From ChocPot-Mid sp043804925 (GTDB lineage Bacteria; Bacteroidota; Ignavibacteria; Kapaibacteriales; UBA2268), in contig JAZDIP010000022.1 of NCBI GenBank assembly GCA_043804925.1, positions 168,287-232,286 on the forward strand: a stretch of 64,000 bases of DNA, written 5' to 3'. Below are positions 17,742 to 25,675 of this stretch, piece after piece. A model generated the notes under the pieces. That model was not told where the DNA came from and did not search any database. It saw nothing but the letters and a program-made list of their open reading frames with translations. Positions within the stretch are counted from its first letter, which is position 1. Each line of letters starts with the position of its first letter. The position numbers were made by a program, and so were the translations under genes.

Positions 17742-18677
17742 ATGAACGACAAAATAAAATCACATTTAGAGAAAGTATTTGGTACTTACCCGGATTTGAA
17801 TAGCGTAAAAGAATTAAAAGAAGAACTATATTCGGATTTGCAGGAGCGGTACAGTGAACTCAAAGCTGATGGCAAAGATGATGAAACAGCTTTTAAGATG
17901 ACAATAGACAGTATTGGAGACATTGAGATGACTCTCAAGGAAATAGCTAATTTATCAGACTCAATGGAGGAGGAAGTACTTGCAGATTTCAGTGCAAGCA
18001 ATTTACCAAAAAGCGACTTTGCGGGTGTAACGGCAAATGAAGGGCAATTTAATGCGAGTAACCTTAAGGAAAGCGACTTTGCCGGAGTAACCGTACATAA
18101 TGGAAAATTTATTGCAAGTGCTTTGCGTGGCGCTGACTTTTCAGGGGCTGATCTGACCGGTAGCATTTTTAAGGTAAGTGATTTGCGGGAAGCCAATTTT
18201 GACAAGGCAAATCTAACAGACTGCAACTTTACGACTCTTGATTTAGCAGATGCGAGCTTCAATCAATCTAACCTTTTACGTACTAATTTCGACAAATCGG
18301 GGTTTGATGGAGCAAAATTTATTGAAGTTAATTTTAACAACTCTAAGCTAATTATGTGTGACCTTAGAAAAACAAGATTCGAAAGGTGTACCTTCAAAGG
18401 TGTTGACTTCAAATATTCCGACCTGCGGAGACAGTGCCTGGACGGACTGACTTTTATCAATGTCAAGTTTGATGGAGCAGGACTTAACGACGTTTCTTTT
18501 AAGGGTGCGACACTTAAAAATGTATCGTTCCGTTCGCTATTTGCTTTGACAAATAGATATTACAAAGCACTCGGAACAATCAGCTTTGAAGCTACTAAAA
18601 TGGATAAACTTACATACAATTTACTCAAGGGTTTAAATGCTAATCTCAGTAATGTAACGATATTGGATAAATTCTGA
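17742..18677 (+). CDS. HAAS-like (DUF1700) domain fused to pentapeptide repeats
   Basis: 311 residues. Residues 1-75 (LEKVFGTYPDLNSVKELKEELYSDL..RY.EL...G.DDETAF..TI.SIGDI) match the helical HAAS/DUF1700 domain that pairs with PadR regulators. From about 85 to 265 come pentapeptide repeats of the A(D/N)Lxx type (LKESDFAGV, LRGADFSGA, LTGSIF, LREANFDKA, LLRTNFDKS and others), which form a right-handed beta-helix. The C-terminal FALTNRYYKALGTISFEATKMDKLTYNLLKGL cap resembles pentapeptide proteins I associate with Firmicutes, so horizontal transfer is possible. No signal peptide or membrane helix. Co-transcribed with padR. Function unknown; the PadR pairing suggests a stress- or ligand-responsive unit. 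Confidence 0.85.
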   Translation: MNDKIKSHLEKVFGTYPDLNSVKELKEELYSDLQERYSELKADGKDDETAFKMTIDSIGDIEMTLKEIANLSDSMEEEVLADFSASNLPKSDFAGVTANEGQFNASNLKESDFAGVTVHNGKFIASALRGADFSGADLTGSIFKVSDLREANFDKANLTDCNFTTLDLADASFNQSNLLRTNFDKSGFDGAKFIEVNFNNSKLIMCDLRKTRFERCTFKGVDFKYSDLRRQCLDGLTFINVKFDGAGLNDVSFKGATLKNVSFRSLFALTNRYYKALGTISFEATKMDKLTYNLLKGLNANLSNVTILDKF

Positions 18678-18705
18678 AGAAACTTAATAATATTTTTTAA
18701 AAAAG

Positions 18706-18732
18706 AGGGGAAGGCTCAAAACCTGCCCTACT
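18706..18732. repeat. Short hairpin repeat, copy 2
   Basis: GGGGAAGGCTCAAAACCTGCCC shares the loop and right arm (CAAAACCTGCCC) with the element at 17100-17120; the left arm has drifted. It follows the pentapeptide gene by about 30 bases. Confidence 0.55.
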
Positions 18733-18788
18733 GTAACATTCTAACAATTAATTTCGTATTTTAGAAAAAATTGTTGCTGAGAATTATT

Positions 18789-19466
18789 ATGAATGATACA
18801 AAAAGTTTGAAGATTAATGCTTATTCAAAATTATTTTTGATGCCCTTTGTGCTAGGTTTGGCTTTTTTTCTGCCTGCAGGCACATTTGACTATTGGCAGG
18901 CATGGGTATATATGGCAGTTATTGGTATTCCTGCTTTTTTTCTAATTAAGCATATGCTGAAATATAATCAGGAACTAATGAGAAGACGCATGCAATTTAA
19001 AGAAAAAGAAAAAACTCAAACAAAGTTAGTAAACTACGGTTCAATAATCTACATTTTCCTTTACTTGCTTCCCGGTTTTGACAGAAGATTTATTTGGTCA
19101 TCGGTTCCCGACTGGCTCGTTATAATCTCAAACATAATTGTTTTTTTAGGTTATCTGATTGTCATTGTCGTGTTTAAACAAAACAGTTACGCATCCAGAA
19201 TTGTAGAAGTCGAAGAAGGACAAACAGTTATTACAAACGGACTATATTCAGTTGTCAGGCATCCTATGTATATAGGTACGTTATTGATGATGCTCGCAAC
19301 TCCTCTTGCCCTTGGTTCTTATTGGGCATTAATTCCTGCCATGTTTATGCCCGGAATTTTAATAATAAGAATATTCACTGAGGAGAAAGTCCTTCGGAAA
19401 AACCTGATTGGATATAACGAATATTGCGAAAAAACCAAATACAGGTTGATTCCCTTTATTTGGTAA
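18789..19466 (+). CDS. Membrane methyltransferase of the isoprenylcysteine carboxyl methyltransferase (ICMT/PEMT) family
   Basis: 225 residues from ATG 18789 (in-frame TTG at 18771 is less likely). Five or so transmembrane segments, then the family's C-terminal catalytic half: GLYSVVRHPMYIGTLLMMLATPLALGS (motif RHPxY), and IRIFTEEKVLRKNLIGYNEYCEKTKYRLIPFIW (EExxL...GxxYxxY). In bacteria these inner-membrane enzymes use S-adenosylmethionine to methylate small or lipid-like substrates, usually unidentified. It stands alone, with its own gap on both sides. Confidence 0.87.
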   Translation: MNDTKSLKINAYSKLFLMPFVLGLAFFLPAGTFDYWQAWVYMAVIGIPAFFLIKHMLKYNQELMRRRMQFKEKEKTQTKLVNYGSIIYIFLYLLPGFDRRFIWSSVPDWLVIISNIIVFLGYLIVIVVFKQNSYASRIVEVEEGQTVITNGLYSVVRHPMYIGTLLMMLATPLALGSYWALIPAMFMPGILIIRIFTEEKVLRKNLIGYNEYCEKTKYRLIPFIW

Positions 19467-19598
19467 TTCAAATCATTCGCAAAGAAACCTCCAATGATAA
19501 ATATTTCCTCTTCGGTAACTTTTTCTTTCTTTTAATCGTCTTTAGATAAAATCTATTGTGTATTATTTAAGAAGTTAATTAAAACAGATGGCAGGAGT

Positions 19599-20717
19599 AT
19601 GAGAATAATTGATTTAAAAAAGATTGGATTATATCTTTTATTTTTTATAATTTTTACTGAGATAGATATTTTTTGCAGGCAATTATATCCAATAGCAGTA
19701 GATGATAAAGTCGGATATATTGATTCAACGGGTACCATAATTATCGAACCTCAATTTGAAACGATAATTCAATATTATGAGATTACAGCAAACGGAGAAA
19801 AATTAAAAGGTGTAAAGTTCCCTTCAAATGCTCACTTTTCCGAAGGTTATGCAACCGTCAGGGATGCTGATTATTTTCTGTTTATACCTCTCAGGTATCA
19901 TTACAGTTTAATTAACTCCGACGGAAAATTGGTATTATTTGAAACCGATTACGAAATAGGTCCATTTAAAGATAATTTTGCCGTTGTCAGGCAACCTATA
20001 AAACATTTTCAATATGTTTATGATAATAAATTTGGATTAATAAATAATAAAGTCCAAACTATTATTCAACCAAAATATAAATGGGTAGGACAATTTAACG
20101 AAGGTTTGATATTAGTTTTACTTAACGATGGATACGGGTATACCGATTTATATGATTCATTGGTAATTTACCCTGCTTTTCAAGATGGTACAAATTTTTC
20201 TGAAGGTTTGGCAGCAGTATCCATAAACGACAAGTACGGATATATTGATAAAAATGGAAGCATGATAATACCGGAACAATTTGTTAAGGCATGGTCCTTT
20301 GTTGACGGTTTAGCCCGTGTTTATGACGGTAACAGATTCTTTTACATTGATAAAAAAGGTAATAAGCTATTCGATAATACTTATACCTCAGCAGCAAATT
20401 TTTCTGAAGGGTATGCAAAAGTTTTTGTAGATGGATTTGTCGGATTTATTGATAAGTCGGGAATCATGGCGATACCGGCACAGTTCAATAATGCTACCGA
20501 TTTTACAAATGGAACTGCAGCAGTGGAAATTAATGGAAAATGGGGCTTTATTGATAAATCCGGAATGTTTATTCTTCAGCCAAAATATGATTATGCAAAC
20601 AATTTTGAGAAGGAACTATCAGAAGTTTGGATTGATAAGGAAATGTGGTATATAAACAAGAAAGGTGAGAAAATTTCAAAGGTTTTTTGGGATGAAAAAA
20701 CTTTTCTTTGGTGGTAA
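19599..20717 (+). CDS. WG-repeat exported protein
   Basis: 372 residues with an N-terminal hydrophobic signal/anchor (KKIGLYLLFFIIFTEIDIF). The body consists of WG (KWG-type) repeats: KVGYIDSTGTIIIEPQFE, KFGLINNKVQTIIQPKYK, KYGYIDKNGSMIIPEQF, FVGFIDKSGIMAIPAQF, KWGFIDKSGMFILQPKY, each with F(S/N)EG(L/Y)AxV between them. Such repeats form beta-propeller-like or solenoid surfaces and are common in Bacteroidota; the function is generally unknown. The AGGAG next to the ATG is only one base away, too close for ordinary initiation, so the start is uncertain by a few codons. Confidence 0.85.
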   Translation: MRIIDLKKIGLYLLFFIIFTEIDIFCRQLYPIAVDDKVGYIDSTGTIIIEPQFETIIQYYEITANGEKLKGVKFPSNAHFSEGYATVRDADYFLFIPLRYHYSLINSDGKLVLFETDYEIGPFKDNFAVVRQPIKHFQYVYDNKFGLINNKVQTIIQPKYKWVGQFNEGLILVLLNDGYGYTDLYDSLVIYPAFQDGTNFSEGLAAVSINDKYGYIDKNGSMIIPEQFVKAWSFVDGLARVYDGNRFFYIDKKGNKLFDNTYTSAANFSEGYAKVFVDGFVGFIDKSGIMAIPAQFNNATDFTNGTAAVEINGKWGFIDKSGMFILQPKYDYANNFEKELSEVWIDKEMWYINKKGEKISKVFWDEKTFLWW

Positions 20718-20988
20718 TTATTAATAACTACAACAATCTTAAAATATTTATTCGTTAAGTCAACCTTATAAAGAATCCTTCTATCTGTTCTCACAAAAAA
20801 TCAATTATTGGTACGGATTTTGTAATATGATAATATATTAATAATTTTATATAATTATTTTCAACAAAAATTGTCATTTTAGTAATTTTTATGATATTTA
20901 AGTAAATTTATTTTAAATAACAAGTTGGCGAAGAAAAAATTATTTTTATAAAAAGGAAATAAATATTCATATTATTTTGGACGGGAAG

Positions 20989-22914
20989 ATGAAAAAACTA
21001 AATTACTTATTAGCAGTTTTAATGCTGTGTGCAACAACATTAGTATGTTCACAATCGCCGATTAAAGTTGTAAATTTCAGTGAATATGCTGAGATTACTA
21101 AGGGAGAAACTGCTAAAATATCATGGGAATTTCAAAATGCTCAAAGCGTAAAAATTTCCGGCATCGAGACTATTTTTAAAGCTATGGATTCTGTCATTCT
21201 TTCACCCGAACGAACTGAATTTTATACAATAACAGCATATCAGGGTAAAAAGGATTCATTGAAACTAAACTTTATTGTCAACGTACAAAGTTCTAAAGTT
21301 ACTGAAAAGAAAGCCGAATCCGAAAAAAAACCTGAATCCGAAAAGAAAGCTGAATCTGAAACCACCCCAAATGTACAAAGAGGACCTGTCCAATATAAAT
21401 ATAAAAGACTTGGAGCTTCATTTGAAAAAAACGAATTTTTGAGTGGTAACGTAAAAGCAACTCCCAAAGCACAAGATAAATATTTAAAAATCATGAGAAC
21501 CATGGGACCAATGGATGATGAACAATATCTTATTAGGGCAATTGTATTGGATGAATACGGTAATTACCTTTCCGGATTAGGCGGTTTTGATGATATTGAT
21601 TGGTCTGTTAACAGGATTACAAAAACACTCAATGATAAAAAGGATATTGATGAACTTTTTGAGCAACCTTTTAATGACAGCATTCATATTGATATAGGTT
21701 TGGCTCTCGATAATTCTGCTGCATCTTCGCAACAAAATGAAATATTAAGACAAATAAGTGAGTTTATACAATATTTGTCTCCGGATGATAATTTTTTCTT
21801 TTCGACATTTAATCAAAATTATTTGCAGATGTTTGCACTATCGCCTCCCGAAAAAGCTTTATGGGAGCTTCAAAATCTTAATTTAAGCAAACCATCCGGT
21901 TTGAATGCTTTGCATAAGGCATCGTTTAAAACAATTGAAAAATTGGGGGATGGATTTTATGATGACAGAATTTGCATTTTAATTACTTTTAATTCCGATA
22001 ATTCTTCAATAATATATACCGCTAACGATGTTGCCGCCATTGCACAGGAATCGGAAACACCTGTCTATATTATTGGAATCGGTAATACTGTTGAAAGCTA
22101 CACCCTGAGATTTATAGCCGATGCATCGGGAGGGAAATTTTACCATATTTTTGAAAATGAAATCGAACAGTTAAAAAGTATTTTGGTTGAAATTATACTG
22201 TCTCAAAAAGGATATTACGAATTTTCAGTACCAATAAAAGATGCAGGAAAAGTTGAGGAGATTGCTACAGTTTTAACTCTAAAATCAAAAAATTCCGAAA
22301 TCCAAACAAAAACAAATCTTATTCTGGAGCCAAAACTTCAACCGGTTAAATACCAGGTCGTTTCTAATTTCGATTACAAGGAATCATACATTAAAACAGA
22401 TTACGAAGAAATGCTGAATTCTCTTGCGTATATTCTTCATAATAATCCCGGCTTCAGTATTCAGTTGATTGGTCATAGCGGTAACGAAGGTACCGGCAAA
22501 GAATGTTATGACCTCTCGGTTCAACGGGCAGAGAATGTAAAAGCTTATCTGATGAGTCAACAGATTCCGGAGCATATTATTAAAATAAGGGGTGATGGCA
22601 ATCACAGACCGCTTTTTTATTCGCCGCAAACCAACTGGCAGAATGATTATAACAGAAGAGTAGAAATTAAATGGTTAGACCCGGATTTGAAGCCTTTCGA
22701 AATTTTAACTGATATATTCGAATCACAAACTGAAGCTGAAAAATCTTTGAAATTTTGGTATGACTATGGCTACAAAGCATATTTTGACAGATTCTTTATG
22801 GATGACAAACCTCTTTATGAAGTGAAAATATGGGGCTTCGGAACATTGGAACAAGCTGAAAAGACTGCTGCAACCATAAGCAACAAATATAATAAAAAAG
22901 TAAAAGTGGAATAA
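20989..22914 (+). CDS. Envelope protein with VWA-like, OmpA and SPOR-like domains
   Basis: 641 residues. Signal peptide MKKLNYLLAVLMLCATTLVCS (start at ATG 20989; TTG 20977 is also in frame). An N-terminal Ig-like region precedes a charged KKAESEKKPESEKKAE linker. A VWA-type domain (about 225-430) has DIGLALDNSAASS where the metal site should be DxSxS; the third residue of the motif is alanine, so metal binding is doubtful. Next is an OmpA C-terminal peptidoglycan-binding domain (LIGHSGNEGTG...LSVQRAENVKAYL...GDGNHRP...NRRVEIKWL). The last 65 residues (SQTEAEKSLKFWYDYGYKAYFD ... TLEQAEKTAATISNKYNKKVKV) are SPOR-like, another peptidoglycan binder. It probably links the outer membrane to the cell wall. 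Confidence 0.82.
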   Translation: MKKLNYLLAVLMLCATTLVCSQSPIKVVNFSEYAEITKGETAKISWEFQNAQSVKISGIETIFKAMDSVILSPERTEFYTITAYQGKKDSLKLNFIVNVQSSKVTEKKAESEKKPESEKKAESETTPNVQRGPVQYKYKRLGASFEKNEFLSGNVKATPKAQDKYLKIMRTMGPMDDEQYLIRAIVLDEYGNYLSGLGGFDDIDWSVNRITKTLNDKKDIDELFEQPFNDSIHIDIGLALDNSAASSQQNEILRQISEFIQYLSPDDNFFFSTFNQNYLQMFALSPPEKALWELQNLNLSKPSGLNALHKASFKTIEKLGDGFYDDRICILITFNSDNSSIIYTANDVAAIAQESETPVYIIGIGNTVESYTLRFIADASGGKFYHIFENEIEQLKSILVEIILSQKGYYEFSVPIKDAGKVEEIATVLTLKSKNSEIQTKTNLILEPKLQPVKYQVVSNFDYKESYIKTDYEEMLNSLAYILHNNPGFSIQLIGHSGNEGTGKECYDLSVQRAENVKAYLMSQQIPEHIIKIRGDGNHRPLFYSPQTNWQNDYNRRVEIKWLDPDLKPFEILTDIFESQTEAEKSLKFWYDYGYKAYFDRFFMDDKPLYEVKIWGFGTLEQAEKTAATISNKYNKKVKVE

Positions 22915-22918
22915 GTTT

Positions 22919-22962
22919 ATAAGGTAGAAAGTTTATAAAGTTTTTAAAGTTTTTAAAGTTTG
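22919..22962. repeat. Low-complexity AGTTTATAAAG-type tandem repeat
   Basis: Four or five imperfect 9- to 10-base units of AAAGTTT(T/A)(T/A)A. The same word family recurs at 27985-28030 (reverse strand), 30432-30475 and 60480-60525, always between genes. Confidence 0.6.
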
Positions 22963-23095
22963 AGCATGCCGTAAAAAATCAGTCTGTCATTCCGCGAAAG
23001 CAGGAATCAAAAGCGCCTTTTTTATTTTACAGTTAAAAAAATAATTGTCAATTACTTTTCTATATTGTCTAAAACAAGCCCCAAATCCCAATCTC

Positions 23096-24208
23096 CTAAT
23101 CCCTATAATAAATTCCTCTGTCTCTCAAATAATTTATGATGAAATTAAATAAAGTTTCATCTTCACCCAAATATTCGGGAGGTATAATGCCTTTTCTATC
23201 GTATTTCCCAAGCAAAACGAGATTTGCTGCGGCTGTTGCGGTGTACCCCGTTGTCCTTGCCATTGAAGAAGTCTTTGTTTCCTTATTATATTTGTCAAAA
23301 AGATTGTAAATATGTTTTACTTGCTCACCGCTTTCCTCACCTTCGATTATAACTCGCATTACCGTAAACTCTTCTTCCTCAGGATTTATTTTCCATTTCT
23401 GGAACAATACCTTCGATGTAAAATCAATCGGTGATACATCCACCCCATTTATATTAATTTTATCTACTCCGAAAAAGCCACTTTCCTTCAACACTTTTAT
23501 ATACTCGATATGTCCCGGATATCTCAATGTTTTTTCTTTCATATTGGGAATTTTCATAGTAAACATTAGCGAACGCAAACCATCTGTGTTGAATGCTTCT
23601 AATGTTCCAACGGGTTCAAAATCAAGGTATTCAGTATCCGAAAGCGCAGGTTTGGATACAATAAATCCGTTTTCAACATAACGGGCAGGTCTTGTGTATT
23701 CTTCCAGAACATCTACAGGAGAAAAAGGAGCTTTGTATTCAAACGGCTTTTCTCTTTTGACCGGCAAGCCACCAACATAACATTCAAAATTTTGTACATT
23801 CATTCTTTTGTTATGGTATCCCAACAGGATATTGTCCATTCCCGGAGCTACTCCGCAATCAACAATAGCCGTAACATTATTTTGTTTTGCCAAATCATCA
23901 AGTCCGAAACAATCTTCGGGAAAAAAGGATATATCAACTATATTTTTTCCTGATTCTATGACAGCTTTACAAGTGTTGTAACCCATAAATCCCGGTACTG
24001 CTCCGATTACTAAATCGAAGTCTGCAACAATTTCCTTAACCACATTTTCATTCGATAAATCAGCATTAATAGTTTTTATATTAAAAGCAGGAAGTTCATT
24101 CAAAGCAGATTCATTTAAATCAACAGATGTAACATCATGGTCTTTAGCTAAATCAATCGCCATCGCTTTACCAACCATGCCTGCACCGAGTATAACAATT
24201 TTTTTCAT
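23096..24208 (-). CDS. Saccharopine dehydrogenase family protein
   Basis: 370 residues. Start set at ATG 24208, which AAGGATATTT precedes; the 20 residues before it do not resemble the family. N-terminal Rossmann fold MKKIVILGAGMVGKAMAIDL (GxGxxG at 8-13), then VDCGVAPGMDNILLGY and NVQNFECYVGGLP, signature segments of saccharopine dehydrogenase/lysine 6-dehydrogenase-like enzymes; RYPGHIEYIKVLKESGFF follows. It probably catalyses an NAD(P)-dependent oxidation or reductive condensation of an amino acid such as lysine. Carboxynorspermidine synthase is a related alternative. It stands alone; lysA is 12 kb away. Confidence 0.85.
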   Translation of the reverse strand: MKKIVILGAGMVGKAMAIDLAKDHDVTSVDLNESALNELPAFNIKTINADLSNENVVKEIVADFDLVIGAVPGFMGYNTCKAVIESGKNIVDISFFPEDCFGLDDLAKQNNVTAIVDCGVAPGMDNILLGYHNKRMNVQNFECYVGGLPVKREKPFEYKAPFSPVDVLEEYTRPARYVENGFIVSKPALSDTEYLDFEPVGTLEAFNTDGLRSLMFTMKIPNMKEKTLRYPGHIEYIKVLKESGFFGVDKININGVDVSPIDFTSKVLFQKWKINPEEEEFTVMRVIIEGEESGEQVKHIYNLFDKYNKETKTSSMARTTGYTATAAANLVLLGKYDRKGIIPPEYLGEDETLFNFIINYLRDRGIYYRD

Positions 24209-24363
24209 AAATATCCTTTCATATAGATAATTTCCGTCTGTTGTTTCAACTGATTGTACAAGTAACATTTAGAAATATGATGCAAAAATAATAAATAAAA
24301 CAATATAAAAGCACAATACGGATTAATTGCAATTCAAGAACAAGTCATTTTGTGAGAAATGTA

Positions 24364-24411
24364 GTGAAGCGGAGAATCCAAGTCACATAAAAACAGGATT
24401 CCTCGCTTCAC
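24364..24411. repeat. Imperfect inverted repeat (hairpin)
   Basis: Arms GTGAAGCGGAGAATCC (24364-24379) and GGATTCCTCGCTTCAC (24396-24411), 14 of 16 positions complementary, 16-base spacer. It lies between two minus-strand genes and resembles the dispersed CGAAGTGAAG repeat family. No T-run follows, so it is not a standard terminator. Confidence 0.65.
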
Positions 24412-24495
24412 CGGACATAGCAGGAATTGACACTAGAATTATGTAATGATTTATGTTCCGATTTTATTATTTGGAAGAAATTACCGAAAATCCAA

Positions 24496-25380
24496 TTAAT
24501 AGTAAAATTCGTACTCAATTTTAAATTTTGTATTCCCAAATGCTTTATTTATATATCCAACAATATTATTATCGGCATCAAACTCAAAATTTTCTATATC
24601 TTCAGGATTCATAAGGTATCCTTTATACATTACCCTATTTGAAATTTTGGTATTACTAGTGTCATTGTTTTCTTTTGTATATGACTTTCGCTTAATATTA
24701 TTCCCATCATCATCATAAAAATATTCGGTAACATTTCCACTTATTGTATCGTTCCCCCAAATGACATATTCCAGTTGATTCTTCTCATTATATCGCCGAT
24801 AGGCTTTTTTGTTATTATTTGAATTAACGCTTGAATCAATTTGTAAAATGCAAAATCCCTTTGAATTATAAAAAAATTCCATTACCTTGTCAAGAACTCC
24901 ATCTTCATATACACTCATTTTAATTAATTTATCACCATCCCTCTTGTAAATTACATTTAATGATTTATTAGATGACGAAAATGATTGCATATCGGCTTTT
25001 GACATAAAACCTTCATTATCATATTCAATAGAAGTAATCATATAGATACTGCTATCACTTGAATACTCGATATCCTTAGTTTGACAACCGAATTTGCTAT
25101 AAGGGAGTGGAACATTAGCCCTTTGTTGGCTTAATTGGCTTTTGTAATTGGCATCACCAAACATCTTAGCAAATGTTCTTTTTGGAAGTCCCTCAACATC
25201 GCCATCAAAGTAATATTCCGATTCTTTGATGAACTTATTTGAATCATTCATATCAGAAATATAAATAGTCATTTTAAGTTTTCGGAAATTATTTTTGATG
25301 GGATCAGAGCCGTTATCAGTACATGAATTGATAATTATAAATAAGAAAATACTTAAAATAGCATTAAACATTTTTTTCAT
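24496..25380 (-). CDS. Lipoprotein, unknown function
   Basis: 294 residues. Signal peptide with lipobox (MKKMFNAILSIFLFIIINSCTDNGSD; cysteine at 20), so it is a lipoprotein. The mature part is hydrophilic, with repeated Y(D/N)xxG(F/N) turns (YDNEGFMSKAD, FYNSKGFCIL, YNEKNQLEYV, YFYDDDGNNIKRKSY) that recall the antiparallel RHS/YD-like hairpins common in Bacteroidota surface lipoproteins. AAGGA precedes the ATG. No enzymatic motif seen. The next minus-strand gene upstream (25676) is also a lipoprotein, but the gap of almost 300 bases suggests separate transcripts. Confidence 0.75.
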   Translation of the reverse strand: MKKMFNAILSIFLFIIINSCTDNGSDPIKNNFRKLKMTIYISDMNDSNKFIKESEYYFDGDVEGLPKRTFAKMFGDANYKSQLSQQRANVPLPYSKFGCQTKDIEYSSDSSIYMITSIEYDNEGFMSKADMQSFSSSNKSLNVIYKRDGDKLIKMSVYEDGVLDKVMEFFYNSKGFCILQIDSSVNSNNNKKAYRRYNEKNQLEYVIWGNDTISGNVTEYFYDDDGNNIKRKSYTKENNDTSNTKISNRVMYKGYLMNPEDIENFEFDADNNIVGYINKAFGNTKFKIEYEFYY

Positions 25381-25675
25381 TTTTCGGTCCTTTTGAATAT
25401 ATTAAATAACATAATTACATATTTAATTAAAATTAGATATCAAAGATACAAAGATTTGATTTATTTTATTTCGATTTTTTTATTATTATAATGTTCTAAC
25501 ATTAAATATAACAATCTTTACTAAATTACATTATTTTCTTTCATAGTATTTTTTCATATTATTCCTTATTCGTAATTCGTAATTAATTTCACTTTCACTA
25601 ATTAGTCGAAAAGTCTGACGTTTTCTATCCATTTATATTTATTTTAATTGATTGCTTTAAGATTAAATATTAACC

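Noticed and set aside
17786..18262. 158-codon minus-strand open frame
   Set aside because: Mirror of the regular pentapeptide repeats on the other strand; composition is an artefact of the repeat.
24364..24411. Hairpin considered as a terminator
   Set aside because: No T-run on either strand; better explained as part of a dispersed repeat family.
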